In this document: piece by piece, positions 1 through 5,692 of the stretch
Layout: every line of letters begins with the position of its first letter
Position numbering within the stretch: the stretch's first letter is position 1
Assembly: GCA_947175285.1 (NCBI GenBank)
Contig: CAMWMM010000243.1
Location: 1 to 7,316, forward strand
DNA from: an uncultured Lachnospiraceae bacterium
GTDB lineage: Bacteria; Bacillota_A; Clostridia; Lachnospirales; Lachnospiraceae
Reading direction: 5' to 3'
Length of the DNA: 7,316 nucleotides
Made by a program: the position numbers and the translations under genes
The notes under the pieces: model-generated
The model's input: only the letters and a program-made list of their open reading frames with translations
What the model was told of the DNA's origin: nothing
Database searches by the model: none

Positions 1-88
1 AAAGAGTGTCTATGCCCTCGTGAAAAGTCGCTTCTTTTTTGAGTTGTGTCTGCATCGTTTTATTTAATTCTGACCATTCTTTATTCAT
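1..88 (-). CDS. Partial CDS, N-terminus of a possible DinB-like protein
   Basis: Reading the minus strand from an ATG at 88-86 gives 29 uninterrupted codons that leave the window at base 1. The start of the product is MNKEWSELNKTMQTQLKKEA. A good Shine-Dalgarno (AGGGAAG on the minus strand, about 94-101) lies just upstream of this ATG, and a minus-strand promoter lies further upstream, so the start is well supported. The short hydrophilic helical N-terminus resembles, from memory, small DinB/damage-inducible-like proteins of Firmicutes, which are four-helix-bundle proteins often of unknown substrate. This assignment is tentative because most of the gene is missing. It is divergent from the response-regulator operon and shares its intergenic region. 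No function is claimed beyond the possible family. Confidence 0.5.
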   Translation of the reverse strand, partial: MNKEWSELNKTMQTQLKKEATFHEGIDTL

Positions 89-166
89 CGGTATTTCTTC
101 CCTGAAATTGATTAACATAAGGCTGTCTCGCGGAGCGTGGCATTCGTTGTTTTATAACACAAGTTT

Positions 167-195
167 ATTATAGCATTTCAGCATATATGGAACAA
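167..195 (-). promoter_or_regulatory. Candidate sigma-A promoter for the leftward gene
   Basis: On the minus strand a perfect -10 hexamer TATAAT (172-167) is preceded, after a 17-bp spacer, by TTGTTC (195-190), a partial match to TTGACA. It faces the truncated gene whose start is at base 88, leaving an untranslated leader of roughly 70 bases. The -35 is weak, so the call rests mainly on the -10 box, the spacing and the position. Confidence 0.45.
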
Positions 196-218
196 GCACA
201 AGTCAGGAAATAGAAGTA

Positions 219-250
219 GTCACAAAACTGTCACTTTTTTGTAGTATAAT
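219..250 (+). promoter_or_regulatory. Candidate activator-dependent promoter with OmpR-type direct repeat
   Basis: A perfect -10 box TATAAT lies at 245-250, but no recognisable TTGACA is found 16-18 bp upstream. In its place is an exact GTCAC direct repeat (219-223 and 230-234) with an 11-bp period, overlapping and flanking the expected -35 zone. OmpR/PhoB-family regulators commonly bind tandem half-sites about one helical turn (10-11 bp) apart and activate promoters that lack a good -35. The inference is that the response regulator encoded at 323-994 controls its own operon here. The half-site is short, so chance cannot be excluded. Confidence 0.5.
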
Positions 251-258
251 AAAAAACA

Positions 259-298
259 CAAGGCTGTCGCCTAGCAAAACGCAAGGCTATCGCCTAGC
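259..298 (+). repeat. Two near-identical 17-nt repeats in the leader, second copy a hairpin
   Basis: CAAGGCTGTCGCCTAGC (259-275) and CAAGGCTATCGCCTAGC (282-298) differ at one base and are 23 bp apart start to start. Each contains an AGGC/GCCT inverted repeat around a 4-nt loop. The second copy extends to a longer stem at 278-301 (AACGC/GCGTT outer arms, one A-A mismatch, AGGC/GCCT inner arms). They lie between the -10 box and the ribosome binding site of the response regulator, so they would be in its 5' untranslated RNA. A degenerate relative, AAGGCTGTCTCGC, occurs at 119-131. Function is unknown; RNA structure or remains of a small dispersed repeat are both possible. Confidence 0.65.
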
Positions 299-322
299 GT
301 TAAAAAAGGCAGGGAACCGGAA

Positions 323-994
323 ATGATTGATTTATATTATGTAGAAGATGATTCTAATATTGCGCAGGCAGTAAAAGAATATCTGGAGCGGAAAGGCTTT
401 AAGGTAACGCTGTGTGCTACGCTTATGCAGGCGAGACAGGCATTGCAAAATCATGTGCCGACGCTTGTTTTGCTGGACTGGAATATGCCGGATGGACGCG
501 GAGACAGTCTGTGCAGGTGGATTCGAAGTAACTGGAAAGAACTGCCGGTTATTTTTCTGACGGTTCGGGGGGATGCCGCAGACATTGTGTCAGGATTCCA
601 AAACGGTGCGGATGATTATGTGGTAAAGCCGTTTGAACTGGAAGTATTATACTCGCGGATTCTGGCATTACTGCGCAGAACAGGCAATGCAGCGGAGCAG
701 TATCTTTCCTGTGACGGAATAAAGATTGATGTAAACCGCAGGTCGGTTTCCTGTCATGAGAAGGAAGTAAATTTAAGCGCAGCGGAGTATGAACTGCTTT
801 TGTATTTAATGCGGAATAAAGGAAAGACTGTTGCCAGAGAAAAAATCTTAGAACAGGTGTGGGATGTAAACGGCAGCTATGTGAATGACAACACTCTGAC
901 GGTTACTATGAAAAGGCTGCGGGATAAACTATATCAGCCGGCTTGTTTGAAAACAGTCAGAAGTGTGGGATACCGTATGGAGGATACGATATGA
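323..994 (+). CDS. OmpR/PhoB-family two-component response regulator
   Basis: This encodes a 223-residue cytoplasmic transcription factor. The receiver domain (about 1-115) has the acidic pair Asp9/Asp10, the phospho-acceptor Asp52 (LLDWNMPDG), Thr80 and the conserved Lys102 (VVKPF). A winged-helix DNA-binding domain follows (about 124-223), with recognition helix DNTLTVTMKRLRDKL near 189-203 and the hallmark VGYR at 215-218. The start ATG is backed by AGGGA 7 bases upstream. Length and domain order are normal for the family. The adjacent histidine kinase gene is its likely partner, and the downstream ABC transporter genes its likely targets, as in Bce/Vex-type modules. The stop codon overlaps an ATG (ATGA at 991-994) that opens only a 6-codon reading frame. 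An 11-bp-phased direct repeat upstream suggests autoregulation. The signal sensed cannot be read from this protein. Confidence 0.95.
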   Translation: MIDLYYVEDDSNIAQAVKEYLERKGFKVTLCATLMQARQALQNHVPTLVLLDWNMPDGRGDSLCRWIRSNWKELPVIFLTVRGDAADIVSGFQNGADDYVVKPFELEVLYSRILALLRRTGNAAEQYLSCDGIKIDVNRRSVSCHEKEVNLSAAEYELLLYLMRNKGKTVAREKILEQVWDVNGSYVNDNTLTVTMKRLRDKLYQPACLKTVRSVGYRMEDTI

Positions 995-1005
995 GCGGAT
1001 GGATA

Positions 1006-1029
1006 GTGTGAAAAATAAATTTTTCACAC
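1006..1029. repeat. Perfect 11-bp inverted repeat (AT-rich hairpin)
   Basis: GTGTGAAAAAT (1006-1016) and its exact reverse complement ATTTTTCACAC (1019-1029) are separated by two bases. It lies in the 105-base gap between regulator and kinase, directly after the 6-codon reading frame at 991. It is not a classical terminator because the T run is inside the stem and no U tract follows. Together with the next hairpin it looks like one small structured insert. Confidence 0.8.
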
Positions 1030-1033
1030 GCGA

Positions 1034-1068
1034 ATTTGTGCAGGCGTTGATAACGCCTTTGCCCAAAT
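1034..1068. repeat. Imperfect long stem-loop between regulator and kinase genes
   Basis: The left arm (1034-1048: ATTTG, then GCA, then GGCGTT) pairs with the right arm (1052-1068: AACGCC, TTTGC, CAAAT) around a 3-base GAT loop. There is one mismatch and a two-base bulge. The GC-rich tip GGCGTT/AACGCC is perfect. It follows four bases after the perfect hairpin at 1006-1029. The pair could attenuate or process the transcript between the regulator and kinase cistrons, or could be a short dispersed repeat; neither can be decided from one copy. Confidence 0.65.
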
Positions 1069-1099
1069 ATCGCAGGCTGAGCAAGAAAGGGGGATTAAT

Positions 1100-1990
1100 A
1101 TGATATTTGCAGCAGCAGGTTTTCTGGCAGGAATCCTGCTTTTTATCTTTATTTTTTTGTATCGGAATAAAATGTTATCTAAGCGCATTCAGGATTTAAC
1201 GGACTATCTGGAACAGGCCAATATAGGAAAAGCAGAGATTCTCTCTTCTTTCGGAGAGGATGACTTTTCTAAATTGGAGGATGAAATATACAAGACTGTG
1301 ACCTTTCTCTATCAGACAAAGGATGCGGCGGTACAGGACAAAAACAATTTTGCGGAAAATCTGTCCAATATTGCACACCAGATAAAGACGCCGATTACGG
1401 CGATATCTTTATCCGTGCAGATGATGAAACAGGATTTTGCGGGAAAGCATCTGGAACAGATAGAGAAGCAGCTTTTGCGTCTTACGCATTTAGAGGAAGC
1501 GCTCCTTATTTTAGCGCGTCTTGACGCCGGAACATTACTTCTGCAAAAGGATGAGGTGGATGTTTTTACGGCGCTTGTTCTCGCAGCGGATAATTTGCAG
1601 GAATTATTTGCAGGTTCCGATACTTCTATTGATATTCCGGAACTTGGGGAGGCGGTTATTGCTGCCGATTTGGAGTGGACGATGGAGGCGCTTATGAACC
1701 TGATGAAAAACTGCATGGAACATAACAAAGGGGGAACCATTCACTGTTCGTATGCACAGAATCCGCTGTATACGGAAATTTTTATCCGGGATGAGGGAGA
1801 AGGATTTGCAAGAGAGGACATTCCGCATCTTTTTGAGCGTTTCTATCGGGGAAAGAATGCGGGTGAGGGCAGTATAGGAATCGGATTAGCCCTGTCAAAA
1901 GAGATTATTGAGCGTCAAAACGGAACGATACGGGCTAAGAATGCAGCGGAGGGAGGCGCCCTTTTTGAAATTCGCTTCTATAGTCACTGA
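1100..1990 (+). CDS. Small membrane sensor histidine kinase, one TM segment
   Basis: This 296-residue kinase should autophosphorylate and pass phosphate to the regulator encoded just upstream. A single hydrophobic segment spans residues 3-21 and is followed by basic residues (RNK), so almost nothing lies outside the cell. A linker with coiled-coil character (about 26-85) leads to the H-box NIAHQIKTPI with phospho-acceptor His93. The ATP-binding domain shows an N-box with Asn200/Asn204, G1 DEGEGF (231-236), an F-box (LFERFYRG, about 244-251) and G2 GIGLAL (260-265), so all catalytic boxes are intact. The start is supported by AAAGGGGG six bases upstream, and no upstream in-frame ATG, GTG or TTG exists after the stop at 1016. 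The lack of a sensor domain suggests the kinase reads its signal from the permease encoded downstream, as known for BceS-type kinases; this is inference. Confidence 0.94.
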   Translation: MIFAAAGFLAGILLFIFIFLYRNKMLSKRIQDLTDYLEQANIGKAEILSSFGEDDFSKLEDEIYKTVTFLYQTKDAAVQDKNNFAENLSNIAHQIKTPITAISLSVQMMKQDFAGKHLEQIEKQLLRLTHLEEALLILARLDAGTLLLQKDEVDVFTALVLAADNLQELFAGSDTSIDIPELGEAVIAADLEWTMEALMNLMKNCMEHNKGGTIHCSYAQNPLYTEIFIRDEGEGFAREDIPHLFERFYRGKNAGEGSIGIGLALSKEIIERQNGTIRAKNAAEGGALFEIRFYSH

Positions 1991-2022
1991 GTTGTAACTT
2001 TCGCTTGCTAGAATATAGAGTA

Positions 2023-2035
2023 GCTGCAAAGCAGC
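2023..2035. repeat. Short hairpin ahead of the ATPase ribosome binding site
   Basis: GCTGC (2023-2027) and GCAGC (2031-2035) form a 5-bp stem with an AAA loop. It ends a few bases before the Shine-Dalgarno AAGGAGA (2039-2045) of the ABC ATPase gene. It could tune translation or mark an RNA processing point within the operon. It is short enough to be chance. Confidence 0.35.
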
Positions 2036-2053
2036 GGGAAGGAGAAAAGAAGT

Positions 2054-2749
2054 ATGGAGATTTTAAAGTGTGAGGATGTCTGCAAAGTGTATGACTCCGG
2101 CAGCAATCAGGTAAAGGCGCTTAACGGGATTAATCTGACAGTCAGCAAAGGGGAATTTGTAGCAATCGTTGGGGCGTCCGGTTCGGGGAAATCTACTTTG
2201 CTGCATATTCTCGGCAGTGTTGATAAGCCGACTGGTGGAAAGGTTACTATAGACGGAACGGATCTTTCCGAATTGAATCGGACGCAGACAGCGATTTTCA
2301 GACGCAGGAAAGTGGGATTGGTGTATCAGTTTTATAACCTGATTCCAACCCTGACCGCACGGAAAAATATACTGATGCCTCTTGCGCTTGATAAGAAAAA
2401 GCCAAACAAAGAATATTTTGATAAGGTTGTCAGTTCGCTTGGTATTTCTGATAAACTTGACGCTCTGCCGAACCAGCTTTCAGGAGGGCAGCAGCAAAGG
2501 GTTGCGATTGCGCGTTCTTTGATTTACCGTCCGGCGCTGCTTTTGGCGGATGAACCGACCGGTAATCTGGATCAGAAAAATTCCAAAGAGATTATTGATA
2601 TGCTGAAACTGTCCAACCGTAATTTGAATCAGACATGTATCTTAATCACACATGATGAAAATGTGGCATTGGAGGCGGAGCGTATTGTAACGATAGAAGA
2701 CGGACGTATTATCAGCGATAAGAGGCAGGAGGTGAAAATGTTGTCATAA
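2054..2749 (+). CDS. ABC transporter ATPase, LolD/MacB/BceA-like
   Basis: This 231-residue cytoplasmic ATPase should power the FtsX-type permease encoded next. It has Walker A GASGSGKST (40-48), the Q-loop glutamine Gln92 in VYQFYNLIP, the signature LSGGQ (142-146), Walker B LLLADE with catalytic Glu167, the D-loop NLD (171-173) and the switch His200. The wording around the Q-loop and the DEPTGNLD stretch is typical of the LolD/MacB/BceA branch, whose members drive mechanotransmission or peptide-resistance permeases rather than ordinary uptake. The start ATG has AAGGAGA eight bases upstream. The gene ends in MLS-stop. Its last in-frame ATG (2738) sits just behind a near-perfect AGGAGGTG, which looks like a ribosome site meant for the next gene. 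The permease lies in the same reading frame after two stops. Confidence 0.95.
   Translation: MEILKCEDVCKVYDSGSNQVKALNGINLTVSKGEFVAIVGASGSGKSTLLHILGSVDKPTGGKVTIDGTDLSELNRTQTAIFRRRKVGLVYQFYNLIPTLTARKNILMPLALDKKKPNKEYFDKVVSSLGISDKLDALPNQLSGGQQQRVAIARSLIYRPALLLADEPTGNLDQKNSKEIIDMLKLSNRNLNQTCILITHDENVALEAERIVTIEDGRIISDKRQEVKMLS
2727..2740 (+). promoter_or_regulatory. Strong Shine-Dalgarno opening only a 3-codon frame before the permease
   Basis: AGGAGGTG (2727-2734) is followed by an ATG at 2738-2740 with ideal spacing, but that ATG reads Met-Leu-Ser-TAA in the ATPase frame. The permease frame is the same frame; after TAA (2747) and TGA (2756) it resumes at TTG 2765 or ATG 2771, neither with a clear Shine-Dalgarno. 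Ribosomes could load here, stop at 2749 and reinitiate about 15-21 bases downstream, coupling permease translation to ATPase translation. Confidence 0.55.
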
Positions 2750-2770
2750 AATATATGACAGCAGTTGGAT

Positions 2771-4993
2771 ATGTGGAAAGATTATTCATCAGGATATATT
2801 AAAAACAACCGTTCCGCAGGCTTATCTGTCATGATTGCGGCGTTTATTTCGGCTTTGCTTTTATCACTTCTATGCGGCGTGTTTTATAATTTGTGGAAGT
2901 ACGAAGTGGAGAGAATCAAACTGGAAGACGGTGAATGGCAGAGCCGTGTTACCGGAGAATTTGACGACGGGGATATAGAACTGATAAAAAATTTTGCCGG
3001 TGTAAAAGATGCGGTGATAAATGAGAAAAAAAGCGAGGGCACAGAGACAGCAGTTGATATCTATTTTTATGACAATAGCGCTGTTTTAAAAGATACGCCG
3101 CAGATTGTCGGACTTTTGGGAATTTCACCGGAGGTGGTTACGTATCACTATGAACTGCTGGCAATGTATCTGGTACGCAGTGAGCAGGATACGGCACCGA
3201 GACTGATATTTCCGCTGTTTATATTAATAACGGTCATGGCGTCGTTTTCGTTGATTATTATTATACACAATGCTTTCGCGGTTTCCATGAATGCAAGAAT
3301 TCATCAGTTTGGTATCTTTTCGAGTATCGGCGCCACGCCGAAGCAAATACGTACGTGTCTTATACAGGAAGCGGCTGCATTGTGTGTCCTGCCGATTGTG
3401 CTGGGAAATCTGCTTGGAATTGCAGGCAGTATGGGGCTTTTGCACATTTTAAATGCATTAGGGAGCGGTGTAGAAGGAAGACATGAGGCAGTTTTTGGTT
3501 ATCATCCGCTTGTTTTAGCGCTGACGTTGTTTGTTACGGTGATAACGATATGGATTTCCGCATGGCTGCCCGCCGGGAAATTAAGCAGAATGACGCCGCT
3601 TGAGGCAATTAAAAATACCGGTGAGCTGCAGTTGAAGAGAAGAAAAAATTCCTATGTACTGGCTTATTTTTTCGGCGTAGAGGGAGAATTGGCGGGAAAT
3701 GCCCTGAAAGCGCAGAAAAAAGCCCTGAGGACTTCATCGCTCTCTTTATTGTTTGCTTTTATGGCATTTACGCTTATGCAGTGCTTTTTTACAATGACAG
3801 GAATCAGCACAAGAGAAACTTACTTTGAGCGGTATCAGGATAAGTGGGATATTATGGTTACGGTTAAGGACTCTGAGATAGATTCTTTTGATGAAACAGA
3901 TGAGATACAGGGATTTTCCGGAGTAGAAAGTGCTGTTATATACCAAAAGGCAGCAGCAAAGAGAATCATCACGGAAGAAGAAATGAGTGAGGAGATGAAA
4001 GCATTTGGAGGATTTTTCCATGCTTCCGGCAATTATGTAAAGGCGGCTGATGGCGGATGGCTGGTAAACGCACCGATTGTTATATTGGATGATAACAGCT
4101 TTTTAGATTACTGTGAACAGATTGGGATTACGCCGCAGCTTAACGGGACGGTGGTATTAAACCGGATTCGTGATGTGACAAATCCTGATTTCAGGCATCC
4201 TGAGTATATGCCCTATGTAAAGACACATAATACCGGAGAAAATGAGATTAGTGTATTAAGACAGTCCGGAAATGAAGAAGCAGCGGCGGAAGTTCCGGTT
4301 CTCTCCTATACGGAAGAGGTTCCTGTTTTGAGAGAGGAATACGCAACACTGGATTATTATGAACTCGTGCATTTTATGCCGTTATCTTTATGGAAAGAAA
4401 TCAAAGAGCAGATAGGGAATGCAGAGGAAGATGCCTATATCCGTGTTCTTGCCGGAGAAAACGCATCACTGGATACACTAAATGCATTGCAGGCAGAAAT
4501 TACACAGCTTGTCAGTCAGAAATATACGGTAATCAGTGAGAATCGTATTCAGAAGTATGATTCAAATAATAAGCAGCTACAGGGAATGATGGCTATATTA
4601 GGAGTTTTCTGCGTTCTGCTTGCCATTATCGGAATCGGGAATGTATTTTCCAATACGCTGGGATTTGTGCGTCAAAGAAAAAGGGAATTTGCCAGATATA
4701 TGTCCGTCGGACTGACGCCGGAGGAAATCAGAAAAATGTTCTGTATTGAGGCGCTTGTTATTGCAGGACGCCCGGTTTTGATTACTTTGCCGGTTGCCGT
4801 TATTGCAGTATGGTACATGCTGCGGTTAAGTTATCTTGAAGTGGGAGAGTTTTTAGCGGAGGCGCCTTTGATTCCGATTGGTATTTTTGTGGGGACTGTT
4901 TTGATTTCCGTGCTGTCCGCCTATTATCTGGGATGGCGGAGCGTGCGCAAAATCAGTTTGGCTGAGGTTCTCAGGGATGATACGATGATGTAA
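2771..4993 (+). CDS. ABC transporter permease with two FtsX domains (Bce/Vex-like)
   Basis: This 740-residue integral membrane protein (742 if the TTG at 2765 is used) is the partner of the ATPase encoded just upstream. Numbering is from ATG 2771. TM1 is about 17-39, followed by a first extracellular loop of about 100 residues. TM2 (145-170), TM3 (199-230) and TM4 (245-268) form the first FtsX domain, with SSIGATPKQIR near 184-194. TM5 (322-346) precedes a large extracellular domain (about 347-603), and TM6-8 (604-631, 658-685, 698-720) form the second FtsX domain. This 1+3, 1+3 layout gives eight segments by eye; BceB proteins have ten. The big extracellular domain is the likely site that binds a peptide or other envelope-active ligand. 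Such permeases export or strip ligands from the membrane and can signal through their kinase; substrate is unknown. Start choice is uncertain because no ribosome site sits at the usual distance. Confidence 0.93.
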   Translation: MWKDYSSGYIKNNRSAGLSVMIAAFISALLLSLLCGVFYNLWKYEVERIKLEDGEWQSRVTGEFDDGDIELIKNFAGVKDAVINEKKSEGTETAVDIYFYDNSAVLKDTPQIVGLLGISPEVVTYHYELLAMYLVRSEQDTAPRLIFPLFILITVMASFSLIIIIHNAFAVSMNARIHQFGIFSSIGATPKQIRTCLIQEAAALCVLPIVLGNLLGIAGSMGLLHILNALGSGVEGRHEAVFGYHPLVLALTLFVTVITIWISAWLPAGKLSRMTPLEAIKNTGELQLKRRKNSYVLAYFFGVEGELAGNALKAQKKALRTSSLSLLFAFMAFTLMQCFFTMTGISTRETYFERYQDKWDIMVTVKDSEIDSFDETDEIQGFSGVESAVIYQKAAAKRIITEEEMSEEMKAFGGFFHASGNYVKAADGGWLVNAPIVILDDNSFLDYCEQIGITPQLNGTVVLNRIRDVTNPDFRHPEYMPYVKTHNTGENEISVLRQSGNEEAAAEVPVLSYTEEVPVLREEYATLDYYELVHFMPLSLWKEIKEQIGNAEEDAYIRVLAGENASLDTLNALQAEITQLVSQKYTVISENRIQKYDSNNKQLQGMMAILGVFCVLLAIIGIGNVFSNTLGFVRQRKREFARYMSVGLTPEEIRKMFCIEALVIAGRPVLITLPVAVIAVWYMLRLSYLEVGEFLAEAPLIPIGIFVGTVLISVLSAYYLGWRSVRKISLAEVLRDDTMM

Positions 4994-5012
4994 TTATGTG
5001 CTTCCAAAGAGA

Positions 5013-5041
5013 TTGACAACCTAACAGTTGTTAGGTATAAT
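5013..5041 (+). promoter_or_regulatory. Consensus sigma-A promoter for the TetR-SDR bicistron
   Basis: TTGACA (5013-5018) and TATAAT (5036-5041) are both perfect and separated by exactly 17 bp. This marks a new transcription unit 20 bases after the permease stop. The spacer is almost entirely filled by a palindrome, and a second palindrome lies over the expected transcription start, so the strong promoter is probably normally repressed. Confidence 0.88.
5020..5035. promoter_or_regulatory. Palindromic operator O1 in the -35/-10 spacer
   Basis: CCTAACA-GT-TGTTAGG is a perfect 7+2+7 palindrome lying between the -35 and -10 boxes. Binding here would block RNA polymerase. The TetR-type regulator encoded 39 bases downstream is the obvious candidate to bind it, since TetR-family proteins bind palindromes as dimers and often repress their own promoter. 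The site assignment is inferred from position and symmetry. Confidence 0.78.
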
Positions 5042-5044
5042 CTA

Positions 5045-5060
5045 TCTAACAACTGTTAGG
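5045..5060. promoter_or_regulatory. Palindromic operator O2 at the transcription start
   Basis: TCTAACA-AC-TGTTAGG has a perfect CTAACA/TGTTAG core and one outer mismatch. Its centre is 25 bp from that of the upstream palindrome. The 15 bases at 5046-5060 are the exact reverse complement of 5020-5034. It covers the expected start point and abuts the GGGGGG ribosome site of the regulator gene. Two dimers at such spacing would make repression tight and possibly cooperative. Confidence 0.75.
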
Positions 5061-5073
5061 GGGGTGTTAAGGA

Positions 5074-5691
5074 ATGAATGAAACAAAACAAAGAATATTA
5101 GATGTTGCCTTAGATTTATTTTCTCAAAAAGGGTTTTCTGCGGTTTCTATCAGAGATATTTGCAAAGTTGTAGACATCAAGGAAAGCTCCGTCTATTATC
5201 ATTTCAAAAATAAGCAGGCTATTTTCGATGAGTTGTTGCAGCATTTTGAGACGATAGCAAATGATTTCATGAGTCAGTTAGAGCAGGGATTAATGGTAAT
5301 GGCTCTGCCGGATAATTTTGAGGGGAATTTTTTTGAAAAGACATGTGACTGTTTTTTTGAAGAGTATCTGATGGATGAATACTGTAATAAAATCATGCGG
5401 CTGCTTTCGATTGAACATTTACACAATGATGAAATGCAAAAAATATATGATTACTGGATATTTGATAAGCCACTGACTTTTCAGGAAAAAGTATTTTCTG
5501 TGCTGACGGCGGCAGGAATTGTAAAAACTACGGACAGCCATTATTTAGCGGTAAAATTTTATTCTCCGATTTTCCTTTTTATGCAGCGTTTTCTTTTTTG
5601 CGGCGCATTGACAGAAGAATGCAAGCAAACCTTTCGGGAAAATGCGTATCAGCACGTAAATCATTTTTTTAGCGAAATGGGGGATAAGTAA
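5074..5691 (+). CDS. TetR/AcrR-family transcriptional regulator
   Basis: This 205-residue protein has the typical TetR N-terminus: helix 1 (KQRILDVALDLFSQKGF, about 5-21) and the helix-turn-helix (about 25-45, SIRDICKVVDIKESSVYYHF), ending in the diagnostic YYHFKNK. The rest (about 55-205) is an aromatic-rich helical domain expected to bind an inducing ligand and to dimerise; it is too divergent to name the ligand. The start follows a GGGGGG stretch (5059-5064) about nine bases upstream. Its promoter carries two palindromes that are probably its own operators, so it is likely an autorepressor that also controls the dehydrogenase gene one base downstream. The coding sequence appears more A+T-rich by eye than the preceding ABC module. 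A link to the ABC transporter is not excluded, but no matching palindrome was seen upstream of the regulator-kinase operon. Confidence 0.93.
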   Translation: MNETKQRILDVALDLFSQKGFSAVSIRDICKVVDIKESSVYYHFKNKQAIFDELLQHFETIANDFMSQLEQGLMVMALPDNFEGNFFEKTCDCFFEEYLMDEYCNKIMRLLSIEHLHNDEMQKIYDYWIFDKPLTFQEKVFSVLTAAGIVKTTDSHYLAVKFYSPIFLFMQRFLFCGALTEECKQTFRENAYQHVNHFFSEMGDK

Positions 5692-5692
5692 T

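Noticed and set aside
259..298. Leader repeats as a minimal CRISPR array
   Set aside because: There are only two copies, the gap between them is 6 bases, and no cas genes are present. The spacing is incompatible with a CRISPR spacer.
1006..1029. The AT-rich inverted repeat as an intrinsic terminator
   Set aside because: The stem is not GC-rich and the T run is part of the stem rather than following it. Termination here would also cut off the partner kinase.
1312..1740. A 142-codon minus-strand open frame opposite the kinase gene
   Set aside because: It lies wholly within the well-supported kinase gene, has a low-complexity Ser/Cys-rich product typical of antisense reading, and has no recognised domain.
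1992..2019. Weak promoter-like pair TTGTAA-16-TATAGA before the ATPase gene
   Set aside because: Both hexamers match consensus at only four of six positions, and the genes can be read as one operon. It is not enough to call a separate transporter promoter.
4994..5073. Terminator after the permease gene
   Set aside because: The inverted repeats here are operator palindromes overlapping a consensus promoter, and no U tract follows them. I see no convincing terminator between the two operons.
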